NCBI GenBank assembly: GCA_012295275.1
Contig: CM022674.1
Coordinates: 5,511,436-5,541,435 of the forward strand
Origin: Chrysomallon squamiferum
Taxonomy: Eukaryota > Mollusca > Gastropoda > Neomphalida > Peltospiridae
Reading direction: 5' to 3'
Length of the DNA stretch: 30,000 nt
Part shown: positions 1 through 10,734 of the stretch, one piece after another
Layout of the letters: each line of letters begins with the position of its first letter
Numbering within the stretch: position 1 is the first letter of the stretch
Notes under the pieces: generated by a model
Told to the model about the DNA's origin: nothing
What the model saw: only the letters and a program-made list of their open reading frames with translations
Databases searched by the model: none
Made by a program: the position numbers and the translations under genes

Positions 1-900
1 TCGCTGTTAGAAATCTTATTTACGTTTTTTTGTTCTGACATTTACATGCGAGATAATCGTGTTTTTTCTGACGTCTTTATCCCAGACTCGAATTTGTTTT
101 TAATGCTTCACCAAAACCGCGCAATACCGCGAAATGATTAAAAACAATTTACTTGTAGATGTAGTTGTTGTTGTTCTTGTTGTTCTTGTCGTTGTTTTGT
201 GTGTGCATGTATTTAACCACAGCCGTTGTAATCTTAAGCTCTGCCGATATTGCAATATAATAGGTTTTTATTATTATTATTATTACTACAGATATTTTAA
301 TCAAGATTAAAGGAAGAACATGAAGCCGCATTGTCAATCCGATCTCCTGTTGTTAAACGCAGCTGCAAAACAATCGATTCCTTCTTGCCTTTCTGATTTG
401 TTTATTTATCAAAAATTCATGCAACAATCAAACAGGAATAATAGCCGACTGCGCGTTATCCATTTTGTTTTGATTTCGATTTAACGAGGTGATGTTTGGT
501 CCCTCGGTCTGTGCGTGTTTATTAAAAATTCATGTAACAATTAAAAAGAAATAAAAGACTGCGGCGATAACTGAGACAAAGATCCGGAACTGTGAAGGAG
601 AGAGAAAAAATGGAGAGGATATACTATTATACAGACTGATCCAGAAAAAGATTACCATTTTTATTTTCGATCTCATTTCTGACATTGTTATCATATTTTC
701 AAACGTTTATCACCATTCTGAACGATAACGGTGTACATTTTTTGTCCTGCAGTTGTCATAGAAAATTGGAGTCGTCTTAGAGTTTTCTTCTAAGAAGCAT
801 TGATCCTGCAATCTGTCGTACCTCACGTCACACGCTTACGTGAATACTACACAACTGCAAGGCAGCTCGGAAGGAAAAAAAATAAAACGAAGTAAAATGA
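1..900. other. Unique AT-rich intergenic or intronic DNA
   Basis: No coding frame, RNA gene or mobile element was recognised. A short TTG/TTC-rich stretch lies at about 163-200. A diverged direct repeat of about 50 bp (405-456 against 518-566) is reported as a finding. The only reading frame of note, on the minus strand near 149-337, starts at TTG and is low in complexity, so it is not called. Confidence 0.6.
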
Positions 901-981
901 TGTGTGACATTTCGTATTATGTTACATAACGCAGCTTTATTCTTCATACCACGCGTTTTCACCAAGAAGGTGGACGCCACG

Positions 982-1154
982 TATAAATATTCTAGCAAGA
1001 CGCACGCGTTTAATTACTATGACGTAATACGTCTCGCTGATTGCAATCTACGTAATGACGTAGCAGCCTTCGTCGATATTACCGTAATATGTGTAACAAA
1101 CTGCCGTCGTTATTAGTTGCGATGACGTAAACTTTCATTATTATTATTACGTAA
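982..1154. promoter_or_regulatory. Candidate regulatory island: TATA-like box and four bZIP-type sites
   Basis: TATAAATA lies at 982-989. Within the next 170 bases are TGACGTAA (1020-1027), TGACGTAG (1056-1063), TGACGTAA (1123-1130) and the palindrome TTACGTAA (1147-1154). TGACGTAA-type sites bind CREB/ATF-class factors and TTACGTAA binds PAR-bZIP/E4BP4-class factors in animals. The island is richer in CpG than its surroundings. A 66-codon frame from an ATG near 919 crosses it, but it resembles no family I know and is not called as a gene. Function is inferred from motifs only. Confidence 0.25.
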
Positions 1155-1371
1155 AAAAAATTGCCTAAAGACTGCGCGGTTCGTTTTGTATACTGGGATG
1201 TGTGGCGTCCGTGTTAAAATTGTTGTTTGGATTCTGCGCCGAAGTGAATTTAAATATTTATTTGCTGTATGTAACTGCAGTTCTCCATGATACGCTGGAA
1301 ATGAATAAATAAATATTTAATTCAAAATTGAACTATAGCGTGTTCGAGGTGTTACTAAGAGGTAAATAAAA

Positions 1372-1389
1372 ACGCGTGCGCGCGCACGG

Positions 1390-1420
<31 letters not shown>

Positions 1421-1421
1421 T
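1372..1421. repeat. CG-rich alternating tract plus (AC)n microsatellite
   Basis: A 17-base alternating purine-pyrimidine block (ACGCGTGCGCGCGCACG, 1372-1388) is followed after one base by about 30 bases of uninterrupted AC/CA. Alternating CG and CA tracts are the classic sequences that can adopt left-handed Z-DNA. Confidence 0.8.
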
Positions 1422-1653
1422 TAAATGTCTCTACCAATCACTGTTTCTATACGATATATATATATATATTTTATTTAACTGTGCGTGCGTAGAAAGTGTT
1501 TGTGTATCTATATATATATATATCTACATGTATATGTGTTTGTGTATCTATATACACACACACACACACACACATATTAAATGTCTTTAATAATAACTGC
1601 TTCCATATAATCTATGTTTCTCATTCAGCTGTGCATGCACAGAAAATACTTTT
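1391..1653 (+). repeat. Diverged tandem duplication, unit about 150-156 bp
   Basis: Two copies share the same order of parts: an AC/CA run, then TTAAATGTCT (1421 and 1577), then a TA- or T-rich middle, then ACTGTGCGTGCG/GCTGTGCATGCA followed by AGAAA (1479 and 1629). The offset is 156 at the left landmark and 150 at the right, so the copies differ by indels as well as substitutions. TA-rich and TGTGTATC-type microsatellites fill 1500-1560. Confidence 0.6.
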
Positions 1654-1659
1654 TTCTCA

Positions 1660-2700
1660 CAACATTTCATTATTGAAATGTATGTGAATTAAAAAAAATA
1701 ATAAAAATAAAAAACGGATCTAGACACGTTTGAAAACCACGAGTTGTACAATAAACCCTGATACATGCAGTCTATTCTTATGCTATTTCTAATCTTATCA
1801 GAACTTTCCTCTTTTTTTTCTTTTTCTGAAAAGACGTAAGCAATAAACTTAACCAATAGCATACGTAATCAAAAAATACCGTGTCGTTTGAAATACCGTT
1901 ACATTCAATAAAGGTTAAAACACCTTCGTCATCATCAACACCACACACACATTGTCGTTGCTGTTAATTGTTAAGCGAAGCTGGCGGAGATGACGACGGC
2001 ATTATTTCCCCTTTCAGACATCATCATTAACAAGTCTGCGACACATTAACATTTAACATCGTGTCTTCTGCCTGTATGCAGACATTGCACCACTTGAGTT
2101 TTATATTCGGATGCACGCGACCATTTTCTTTTTTTTTTTTTTTTTTTTTTTTTGACACATCACCTTTTACAAAACTTGAAGTAAACCGCAAACTTAAAGT
2201 CGATTAATAAACCTAACAACGCGAAGTGACATCCATGACGAAAACAACATGCTTCGGGCGAAAAAAAAGGGGAAATAACTCACGTCCATTTACAGGAAGT
2301 CTCTAACGTTACCTATCATGCGTCATACGGGCTTTTTTTTTTTTTTTTTTTTTAATTCACTTTTCCCTTGTCCTGTTTCCGAAACACGGGACTAAAAGTT
2401 GCAGACTCGTTAACGTCAGTGTCATGTCGGTGTCAGTACAAGTGTGTTGCATGATAATGAAACGAAGCATTCATCATCGCTTTTTCTCTGGAATTGTCAT
2501 CACTATCAGGTTTCATTTCTCACAGAGGAAATGGTTTTAATCACTTTCGTGCTGCTTAATTTCGATAGTCGAGGAAGCAGGGTTTTTTTTTTGCTGTCAG
2601 TTTAGAAACGATTTTTATTCGGTAAGTCAAAATCGTACTTGTTTAATAATGTATGACTTTATATTTTGTGTATGTATAATATATATGGTACACGGGGAGA
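1660..2700. other. Unique AT-rich DNA with poly(T) tracts
   Basis: No gene was recognised. T tracts lie near 2131-2153 and 2333-2353. A possible 21-base micro-exon at 2601-2621 is described as a finding. The rest is unique sequence without open frames of interest. Confidence 0.5.
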
Positions 2701-2710
2701 AACGCACAAA

Positions 2711-2790
2711 TATACATACATACATACATACATGCATGCATGCATATATACATACATACATACATACATATATACATACATACATATAGA
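2711..2790. repeat. (ACAT)n/(GCAT)n tetranucleotide microsatellite
   Basis: ATACAT units are interrupted by a short GCAT block and TATA dinucleotides. It is imperfect and non-coding. Confidence 0.85.
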
Positions 2791-3014
2791 TATATTCTTG
2801 TTAAATATAATGTAGTATATTGCTATATTTCAAGATACAGAAATGCTAATGTTCAGTTTTAATTCTGATGTCTGCTTACCTTAAATAACTATGCATTCTC
2901 ATATATAAAAATAACATTATTGTGTAGTTATAGAAGAAGTTCGAAGATCCGGGAATTTCAATTAATTAAAGGTACATACGTACTACAGACTTATTTATAT
3001 GAATGAACGTATAT

Positions 3015-3187
3015 AATACATACATATATCATACACATACATACATACATACATACATACATACATACACACATACACACATATACATACCCACATACAT
3101 ACATACATATATGCATAACATAAACATACACGCATATACATACTTTTACACACATGCATACATAAATGCACATATATACACACAGAT

Positions 3188-3235
<48 letters not shown>
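3015..3235. repeat. (ACAT)n then (AC)n compound microsatellite
   Basis: Imperfect ACAT units (3015-3190) merge into a pure AC run (3192-3234). The apparent proteins of Thr/His/Tyr or Cys/Val/Met in several frames of both strands are translations of the repeat and are not genes. Confidence 0.9.
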
Positions 3236-3595
3236 TAACATACTCCTGTTCATCGCAATGTCTAACATTATCATACTACTGTACATACTTTTACACACCA
3301 CAGTAAAAACGGAGATGAAATAACTGTTCTCTCGTACGACACCTAAAAATCACATAACCTCTCCCGTTTCTCAACATAAGTCCTGACCTTCTGCGCCTTT
3401 CAGACATTGTTTTTGCAGCATTAGGTCGGATTACAGCTCTCTGGTAAAACTTTTACGTGTCTGTCACTGTTGATAGTCGGAATGTTGTTTTTGGAGATTA
3501 TACGGTAAAAACGTTATTTCCTATCGGCGGTGTCAGGGTTTACTTTTGACCGGTAAAATTAATCGATTTTCCATAGTTGTAAAGAGAATCTCTTT
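3236..3595. other. Unique DNA, nothing recognised
   Basis: Moderately AT-rich unique sequence between two repeat blocks. No coding potential, RNA gene or repeat was identified. Confidence 0.5.
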
Positions 3596-3624
3596 TTTGT
3601 GTTTGTTTGTTTCTTTTTTCTTCG

Positions 3625-3666
<42 letters not shown>

Positions 3667-3970
3667 TTTGTTTGTTTATTTATTCGTTTGTTTTTTAATT
3701 TATTTATAGGTTTTTTTTTATTTTTTTATTTATTTAATTATTTTTTTTTTTATTATTATTTTTTTTAATTATTTTTTGTTGTACTACTACTACTACATCT
3801 CCTATTATTACTACTGTATCTGCTATTACTACTGCTACTTCTAATATTACCAATATCACCTCTATTTCTACTTCTGTTATTGCAACTATTTCTATATCAG
3901 GCGTCTGCTACTTTTATTATTTCTACTACTACTTCCTATTATTACTATTATTATTCTTTTATTGTTGCTG
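3596..3970. repeat. Poly(T) tract with T-rich and degenerate TAC/TAT repeats
   Basis: An uninterrupted run of 39 T (3627-3665) is followed by GTTT/ATTT-rich sequence to about 3780. Degenerate trinucleotides (TAC, TAT, TGC mixtures) continue to about 3965. Confidence 0.85.
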
Positions 3971-4189
3971 ATACTACACCAAAATTGATATTATTTAAAA
4001 AAAAACATAAAAAATACTCGTTAACATGTTTGTCCTTTTTTGCGAAAAATACTACTTCTATCTAATAGTGATGATGATGATAATAATATCATAATAATAA
4101 ATCATGTTTGTTTCAATGATTTATTTCCTTTTGTAAAATAAATTCTGTTTTATGACTTTCGTTTAAATATCTGATATTTCTCCATTTAT

Positions 4190-4339
4190 TTTGTCGTTTT
4201 TTTTTTTCTTCATTTATTCATTTCTTTTCGTCTTATTTTTTCTTTCTGTATTTGTTTCATCAGTTTCTTCGATTTTTACTATTTTTTTACATCTATTTTA
4301 TTATTATTGTTTCTTCTTCTTTTTATTATTATTATTATT

Positions 4340-4392
<53 letters not shown>

Positions 4393-4415
4393 TATTATTA
4401 TTATTATTATTATTT
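4190..4415. repeat. T-rich tract then (TTA)n(TCA)n(TTA)n microsatellite
   Basis: A T-rich lead-in is followed by TTA units, about 17 perfect TCA/ATC units (4341-4391), and TTA units again to about 4413. Poly-Ser, poly-His and poly-Leu frames over it are artefacts. Confidence 0.9.
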
Positions 4416-4918
<503 letters not shown>

Positions 4919-5034
4919 TTTGTAGGACTGGCTTTTCACTTCAACAAGTCGCAAAGACAGTACAAGATCATTTTAATATTTCTTTCTCTCTTTTATTTAT
5001 CTATCTATCTTTGTGTATATACATACATATATAA

Positions 5035-5039
<5 letters not shown>

Positions 5040-5069
<30 letters not shown>
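5040..5069. repeat. (AC)n microsatellite
   Basis: A short pure AC run preceded by ATAC/ATAT units. Confidence 0.9.
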
Positions 5070-5070
<1 letters not shown>

Positions 5071-5500
5071 TTTTACAAGTAAAGATTAAAATACGTAAAT
5101 AAAATTACTACATAAATATTTAAAGGAAACTTCTCATTGACTTTGTTAACATTCAGACACTGATTCAACCAAACTCCAGAATTCTTTTATAAACTTTTCT
5201 TAATCTTCGTTCCTATATCAAAACAAACAAAAAAAAAAAGAAAGAAAGAAAGAATAAAAAACGAAATTCTTAAGTAACGAATAACATTCACCAAGTAATA
5301 AAAACATTATGAAAATGTCATATTATCGAAAATTATTGAAAACGGATCAACCTCAAACGATTCCTTTTAATAATACACTTTTTCTTATCTTTGTTTTCGC
5401 GTTGTGAATTATTTTTTTTTTTTTATCCAACGACTAAAATTTCGCGTTTAATAAATGGGATTTCGCGTTCGACTATTAATCTCTGACGGTGATAAGGGGG
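5070..5500. other. Unique AT-rich DNA
   Basis: No coding or RNA feature was recognised. Small A-rich, AAAG and T-rich tracts (near 5229-5252 and 5410-5424) are present. Confidence 0.5.
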
Positions 5501-5734
5501 CCCCCTTAAAAATGATTTATACCTGTGTACTCGTTGTTAGCGCGATCGTTGCCAAAGAAACCGCCTATTAATTCGGGCCGTTAAAGTCCGTATAACGTAT
5601 AAATAATATATCTTCATACACCTCGCAAACACCGTTTGGACTTAAATTAACATCTTTCTTGCCCATACAGGCGTAATGGCGAATAAACGTTTGTCTTGGC
5701 TGTGTAGACGCATTCTTCGGCAAACGAAACCAGT

Positions 5735-5788
5735 TATAAAAGCAGAGTTATCGTAATTTACGGCCTCGAGGTCCGACAGAGGGCGCTG
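5735..5788 (+). promoter_or_regulatory. TATA-like box followed by a CTCF-like motif
   Basis: TATAAAAG at 5735-5742 is a full consensus TATA box. About 31 bases downstream, CCGACAGAGGGCGCTG (5773-5788) matches 12 of 14 positions of the animal CTCF core CCASYAGRKGGCRS. The 13-mer GACAGAGGGCGCT recurs on the opposite strand at 20307-20319. The surrounding 5500-6180 is unique, GC-balanced and microsatellite-free, unlike its flanks. No coding exon starts here visibly, so a role as promoter or insulator is an inference from motifs. Confidence 0.3.
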
Positions 5789-5789
5789 A

Positions 5790-6180
5790 AATTGCCCGCC
5801 TTTATTCGTTATTAAATTGATTTCAAGTTGCTATAATACCTTGGAAAAAAAAAAGAAGAAAACTTCCATCGTTTAACTTGCTTGTTTAATGTCGCCGAAG
5901 ATGCCAGAGATCTCGTTCTCAAACGGCTGAGATGTTTGTTGCGAAATTTTCTGTCGTTGTTTAAACGCGTCGATCGCCGATCGTACCCTCCTCTTTCGCC
6001 ATGTTGATTCTTCCTTTGCGTTAACTGCACCGTCGGGTGAAAAGCATCAAAGTTTTCAACGAGAGGAGCTACGAGTCCTGGGAGTGCTCTATTCATCGAT
6101 ACACATAGCTTCGCTTTGAAGTCGATAATCATACACGATTTTCGCTTGCGTAATAGAAATAAATGAACATTTTCTGTCAA
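5790..6180. other. GC-balanced unique island; minus-strand frame not called
   Basis: The minus strand is open from 6180 to 5812 (122 codons), but the first codon is TTG and the first ATG comes only at about residue 17. The deduced protein is basic, without recognisable domain, signal peptide or membrane segment. The island could be conserved non-coding DNA or an exon of an unrecognised gene. I see no splice signals that settle it. Confidence 0.25.
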
Positions 6181-6187
6181 CGATTTT

Positions 6188-6249
6188 TTTTTATTATTAT
6201 TATTTTAAATTCGTTTCTTTCATAGATACGTTCTTTTTCTTCTTTTATT

Positions 6250-6288
<39 letters not shown>

Positions 6289-6345
6289 ATTTTTGTATTA
6301 TTATTTCTTAATTTTTATTTGGGGTGTGTGACTTCAAATGTACTG
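6188..6345. repeat. T-rich low-complexity tract
   Basis: T and ATT runs include an uninterrupted stretch of more than 35 T at about 6250-6287. Confidence 0.85.
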
Positions 6346-6860
6346 CTTGAGGGAAATACATTTATAAATTAATGATTTGTGTGCGAGCGGTCTGTAATTT
6401 TTCAGTGAGAGACCTGTTATCTAAATATATATATATATTCTCTTCAGCGAACTCATTTCGATCTATTCCAAATGCCATGATATGTGTTGTCTTGCATGTA
6501 GGTCATGAATATTTACCTTACGTAAAAAGACTGAAGATTAATTTATTATTTTCAGTAAATACCAGGTTTCCGATATCCCGCAGTTGATAAGAGAAAAATT
6601 AATTAAAGTGTTAGTTTTTCGTTAAATAAAATCAGCTTTAAGTAAGTAGCTATACTGTTCGACAAAAGAAACTAGTTATGGCGTGCGTTATTTTAGTAGA
6701 TACACTAAGAGAGTTTGTTGTATCAGTTTGGCAGACGAAAATGAAACGCTTGACCGATAATAAATATTACTGACAATAAATATGTGTAATTTCTTTTTAA
6801 CAGGATATATTGTAAATCAGTGTACGTCATAAACCGGCGACGTCCTAATAAACGTTACAT
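6346..6860. other. Unique AT-rich DNA
   Basis: No gene was recognised. GTAAGT at 6642-6647 (TTTAA before it) looks like a 5' splice site but has no partnering exon evidence. Confidence 0.45.
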
Positions 6861-6944
6861 TTAACGCCTCATTAAGGCACGGTGACACGGAAAACTCCGA
6901 ACATTTCCGAGTTCAGTCGAAGTTCACGTCGTCGCCACGAAGGT

Positions 6945-7163
6945 TTACGACTGTCCCAAAGAGCGCGGGAACATTATCCAGCCTTCGTCCTTAAGTACTG
7001 TCGACCTTAATTTGCGCACCGTCTTCCGGTTTATCTGTTGGGCGTTGACAGATAGTGGATTGATGTTTTTCTGAAGAGCTCCCGAATAGCAGAGTTGTCC
7101 TTCCTTGTGTGCTCTCTGCTTTATTTTCAGAAGTAAACGCGTCGTGTGGTCACAGGAGTTCAT
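6945..7163 (-). other. Small unassigned ORF in a GC-balanced island (72 codons)
   Basis: A minus-strand frame begins with a true ATG (7161-7163) and ends at a TAA, giving 72 residues rich in Lys, Arg and Ser. It has no signal peptide, membrane segment or motif I recognise. The island 6860-7165 is free of simple repeats and richer in GC than its flanks, which is why it is listed. It could equally be conserved non-coding sequence that is open by chance. I would not assign a function. Confidence 0.12.
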
Positions 7164-7381
7164 ACATAATCTTTAAAGTGTTTATACTAATTGCAAAATA
7201 AATCATTATTTGCGTCTCTCTTGGCTGAGGCACGCTGACAGAGTTAGTGACAGGAAAATCGAAGCTGGAAGTTTTTGTGGGATTTGATCGAATCAGAATC
7301 GCCGGCTGATTATACAACATAATGTGGTGAGCACAAAACGTTTCAAAGAAAACAAGTAAATAAAAAAAATGTTTTAAAAAA

Positions 7382-7383
<2 letters not shown>

Positions 7384-7450
<67 letters not shown>

Positions 7451-7454
7451 AATA

Positions 7455-7507
<53 letters not shown>

Positions 7508-7565
7508 AATAATAATATAGATATTAATAATAATAATAATAATTTAAAAAATAATAATAATAAGC
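7384..7565. repeat. (AAT)n/(GAT)n trinucleotide microsatellite
   Basis: AAT units (7384-7438) pass through mixed GATAAT into a long GAT block (about 7453-7507) and back to AAT/ATT to about 7565. Confidence 0.9.
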
Positions 7566-8818
7566 CAGTAAAGAACGAAGATAATCCGTGTCAAAGGTGA
7601 AATAGTGTAAAACAAAAATTAACGAAACGAAAGAAGGGATATATGTGTAAATGTGTTTATATGTGTGTGTTGTGTCTTTATATATATATAGATAGATAGA
7701 TATACATGTGTATATATTGTATATTGGAATTATTTGGTTTAAAAGAAAAGAATAGATGGTGGGGTTATTTTTACAATGTGTGGAACGTTATTATAGCTTC
7801 TTGGTTAGACTGTTGACTTGAAATGTGGCAGGTCTTAGGATGAATGCTTTGTAACGTACTCACATTCTATATATTGCTGCATAGTTATCAAGAACAGTGC
7901 AGTGCACCGGTGTATACACGAATACTTGCTAATGACAGAAAGGGACTAAAAATGTAAAAAATTTCACTGACGTAAAGAATATACAATCCCAGATCAGGTC
8001 GTAGCTTAAATATTAATATCGTATTATTATCTTTTAAAAAAAAAAAAAAAAAAATTATTATTCAGTTTTAACAAAATTAAATTTATTTCGTAACTCCAGG
8101 TTTATCTCCGTAGTTTTGTTGTGTTATTGTTGCTGCTGTTGTTGTTGTTGTTTTATTTCCATTTAACTTTACTTTATTTCAGAATATCTATATAATTCGT
8201 TGTTATTTTTATTTCATTTTATTTTATTTTATTTTATATAAAAGGAAAAAATTATCTTTCTTAAAATTTATTTTTAACTGTATTTATTAATACCAAGAAC
8301 ATACATATAATTTTAAAAAGCAACAAAAAACAACACAACAATTCTCTCGAACTGAAAAATAAAGAAACTGCATTATTAATAAATCCTATTTTCGTCTTCT
8401 TCGTTCGAAACAAATTTTGTGTCATCAAAAAGTCTCTATTTGAAAGCGCAGTAATTTTAAACTTCCGTTTTTTTTGTTTCAACTTAATGAACTACGAAGA
8501 GGCAAGCTTCCGTAAAACCTCGATTATTTCCGTATCGCATCGATTATTTCCGTTTACTTCTGACAGATGTGAAAAGATAATATCAAAGAATGCAAAAAAA
8601 GAAGTAATAGTTTTGTACAATATTTAACGTCATCAGCGAAAAAAAGTAAATATCTAAAATTAATCATTCCATTTTAAGCAAAAAATTATTAAATTTCAAA
8701 AAATGAAAAACAACGAGTGATTTTAGAACAGATATGTGCTGATGAAAAGGAATCAATGAAGGAAGGATGAAAAAAAATGAATGAATGTTGTTATTGGTGA
8801 TATTCTCTTAAATATGAA
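7566..8818. other. AT-rich unique DNA with small repeats
   Basis: Small repeats include TA and GATA stretches (7679-7705), a 19-base A tract (8036-8054), GTT units (about 8135-8150) and TTTTA units (8215-8237). A TGACGTAA bZIP-type site lies near 7969. The minus-strand frame at 8261-8482 is very AT-rich and not called. No gene was recognised. Confidence 0.5.
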
Positions 8819-8860
8819 AAGAAGAAGAAGAAGAAGAAGAAAAAGAAGAAGAAAAGGAAG
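8819..8860 (+). repeat. (GAA)n trinucleotide repeat
   Basis: Short GAA run with AAA and GGA interruptions. Confidence 0.85.
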
Positions 8861-8974
8861 AATCATCACATTGAATGTAAATTGGTAAAGAAAAGAAATA
8901 TTTATTTCAGCAGACTTTCTTAAATGTCAACCATTTCACAGCTTCATACAAACATGCACGGACTTAAACACATT

Positions 8975-9002
8975 TGTATGTATGTATGTTTGTATGTATG
9001 TA

Positions 9003-9033
<31 letters not shown>

Positions 9034-9480
9034 GTATATCTGTATGTATGTATATATGTATGTATGTGTATATATATATATGTACGTATGCATGTATGTA
9101 TGAATTTACGTATGTATGTATGTATTTACGTATGTATGTATGTATTTACGTATGTATGTATGTATGTATTTACGTATGTGTGTATGTATGTATGCATGTA
9201 TGTATGTATTTATGTATGTATGTGTGTATGTATTTACGTATGTATGCATGTATGTATGTATTTTCGTATGTATTTACGTATGAATGTATGCATGTATCTA
9301 TGTATTTACGTATGTATGTGTGTATGTATGTATGCATGTATGTATGTATTTATGTATATGTGTGTATGTATTTACGTATGTATGCATGTATGTATGTATT
9401 TACATATGTATTTACGTATGAATGTATGCATGTATGTATGTATTTACGTATGAATGTATGTATGTATGTATGTATGTATG
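8975..9480. repeat. Long (TATG)n tract with higher-order duplication
   Basis: About 500 bases of GTAT/TATG units are interrupted at intervals by TTTACGTATG and TATGCATG variants. The pattern of interruptions itself repeats with an offset of 138-140 bases (about 9171-9310 against 9311-9450), so the tract grew partly by segmental duplication. Cys/Met/Tyr/Val frames over it are artefacts. Confidence 0.9.
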
Positions 9481-10127
9481 ACTCTATATCTATGTACTCC
9501 AGTGAGTACGCATGTATTTATATACCGTCGTACGTGTGTATAGCTATGTATGTTTATGACAAAAAAAACCACACACGAACATAACTCACACAGACACAAA
9601 ATCAGCCTCTCAGCTCTGAGAAATCACTACATCTTAGCGGAATTCAATTCACCTCGGGGCCACCGGATGTCAATCTGTCGACCAGTGCGGCTCTTCACTG
9701 TATATCGCCCAAACCAATTATATTAAAACTTGACGTATTACCGATCGTACGAGATATCGAATTATTTTCAATTTGTTTGCGGATTATTATTAGTTCCGTG
9801 TGATTGAAAATAATAGCCAGAGAAAACGAAAATTAGATATTCTTATTTTTTTTTTTTTTTTTTTTTTTTTTATACAGTACATCGCAATGTCACTAATGGA
9901 AACCGAACGTCATTTTTAAAAACCAAAAGGTAAAATAAAAATAAAATTTTTAAAAAAAAAGGTACTGAAAGATAACAGGAGGAAGGTTTTATTATTTTAC
10001 CAAATGACCTCTGTGTATCGCTTTCGGTGTATTTTTCGTTACATAACAAATGTTTTATGATTTCCTTCCTTCTTTATTGTTAAGGAATTCTGACACACAA
10101 AAAAATATATATATACTTACATACTAA
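9481..10127. other. Unique DNA, nothing recognised
   Basis: Unique sequence with a GC-balanced patch at about 9590-9720 and a poly(T) tract near 9845-9871. No gene was found. Confidence 0.5.
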
Positions 10128-10130
10128 CAC

Positions 10131-10177
<47 letters not shown>

Positions 10178-10380
10178 TTCCTATAAACCACTGGATAATA
10201 ATAATAAGAACAAGAAGAACAATGATAATAACGATAACGACAACGATAACAATAATAATAACGGTAACAATAATAATGACAATACTACTACTACTACTAC
10301 TACTACTAATAATAATAATAATAATAATAATAAAAACAGCAGCAACAACAATTATTATTATTATTGTTGTTGTTGCTGTT
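10128..10380. repeat. (AC)n, then AAT/ACT repeats, ending in a hairpin-forming inverted repeat
   Basis: A pure AC run (to about 10175) is followed by degenerate AAT/AAC/GAT units, ACT units, then AAT units to about 10332. The block ends in an 18-base inverted repeat (10335-10352 with 10363-10380), offering one G:T pair and 17 Watson-Crick pairs around a 10-base loop. Confidence 0.85.
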
Positions 10381-10586
10381 ATGTAACTGAAAAGTAAAAC
10401 ATAATAAATGAAATAAAAACAGATCAAACAATGATGTTAAAAGAAACCAGACTTACACTGAATACATATCATTCGTTTTCCGCTATCTAACGTTATTTTT
10501 AATTACGTCCTTTTTCGTTTAATTTTGATAAAGTACTTTTCTACTTCCTGGATAATTGCGAAAAAGGTATCTTAGAAAGCAGCTGT

Positions 10587-10625
10587 GTAAACACGTCGTA
10601 AACACGTCGTAAACACGTCGTAAAC
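10587..10625 (+). repeat. 11-bp tandem repeat, three copies, each with a forkhead-like site
   Basis: The unit GTAAACACGTC occurs three times without change (10587-10597, 10598-10608, 10609-10619), then a partial GTAAAC. Each unit contains GTAAACA, which fits the forkhead consensus RYAAAYA. The spacing is close to one helical turn. No nearby gene start is evident. Confidence 0.7.
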
Positions 10626-10734
10626 TGAATGGCTGTCGTAAAGTTAAGAGAGATAAGCTTATTAGATAACAGCTAATTAGAGAGAGAAATAAATAGGACA
10701 GATATATAAATAAATACACAGGTAATACCGCCAG

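Noticed and set aside
3003-3323. Cys/Val-, His/Thr-, Ser/Leu- and Ile/Tyr-rich proteins over microsatellites, here and at 4191, 8982, 10080, 16036, 18612, 21214, 24374, 26501 and 27913
   Set aside because: Pure translations of simple repeats, open in several frames at once.
5812-6180. 122-codon minus-strand frame as a gene
   Set aside because: It starts at TTG, has no recognisable domain or splice signals, and ends in a T-rich-encoded Phe/Lys stretch. Kept only as an unassigned island.
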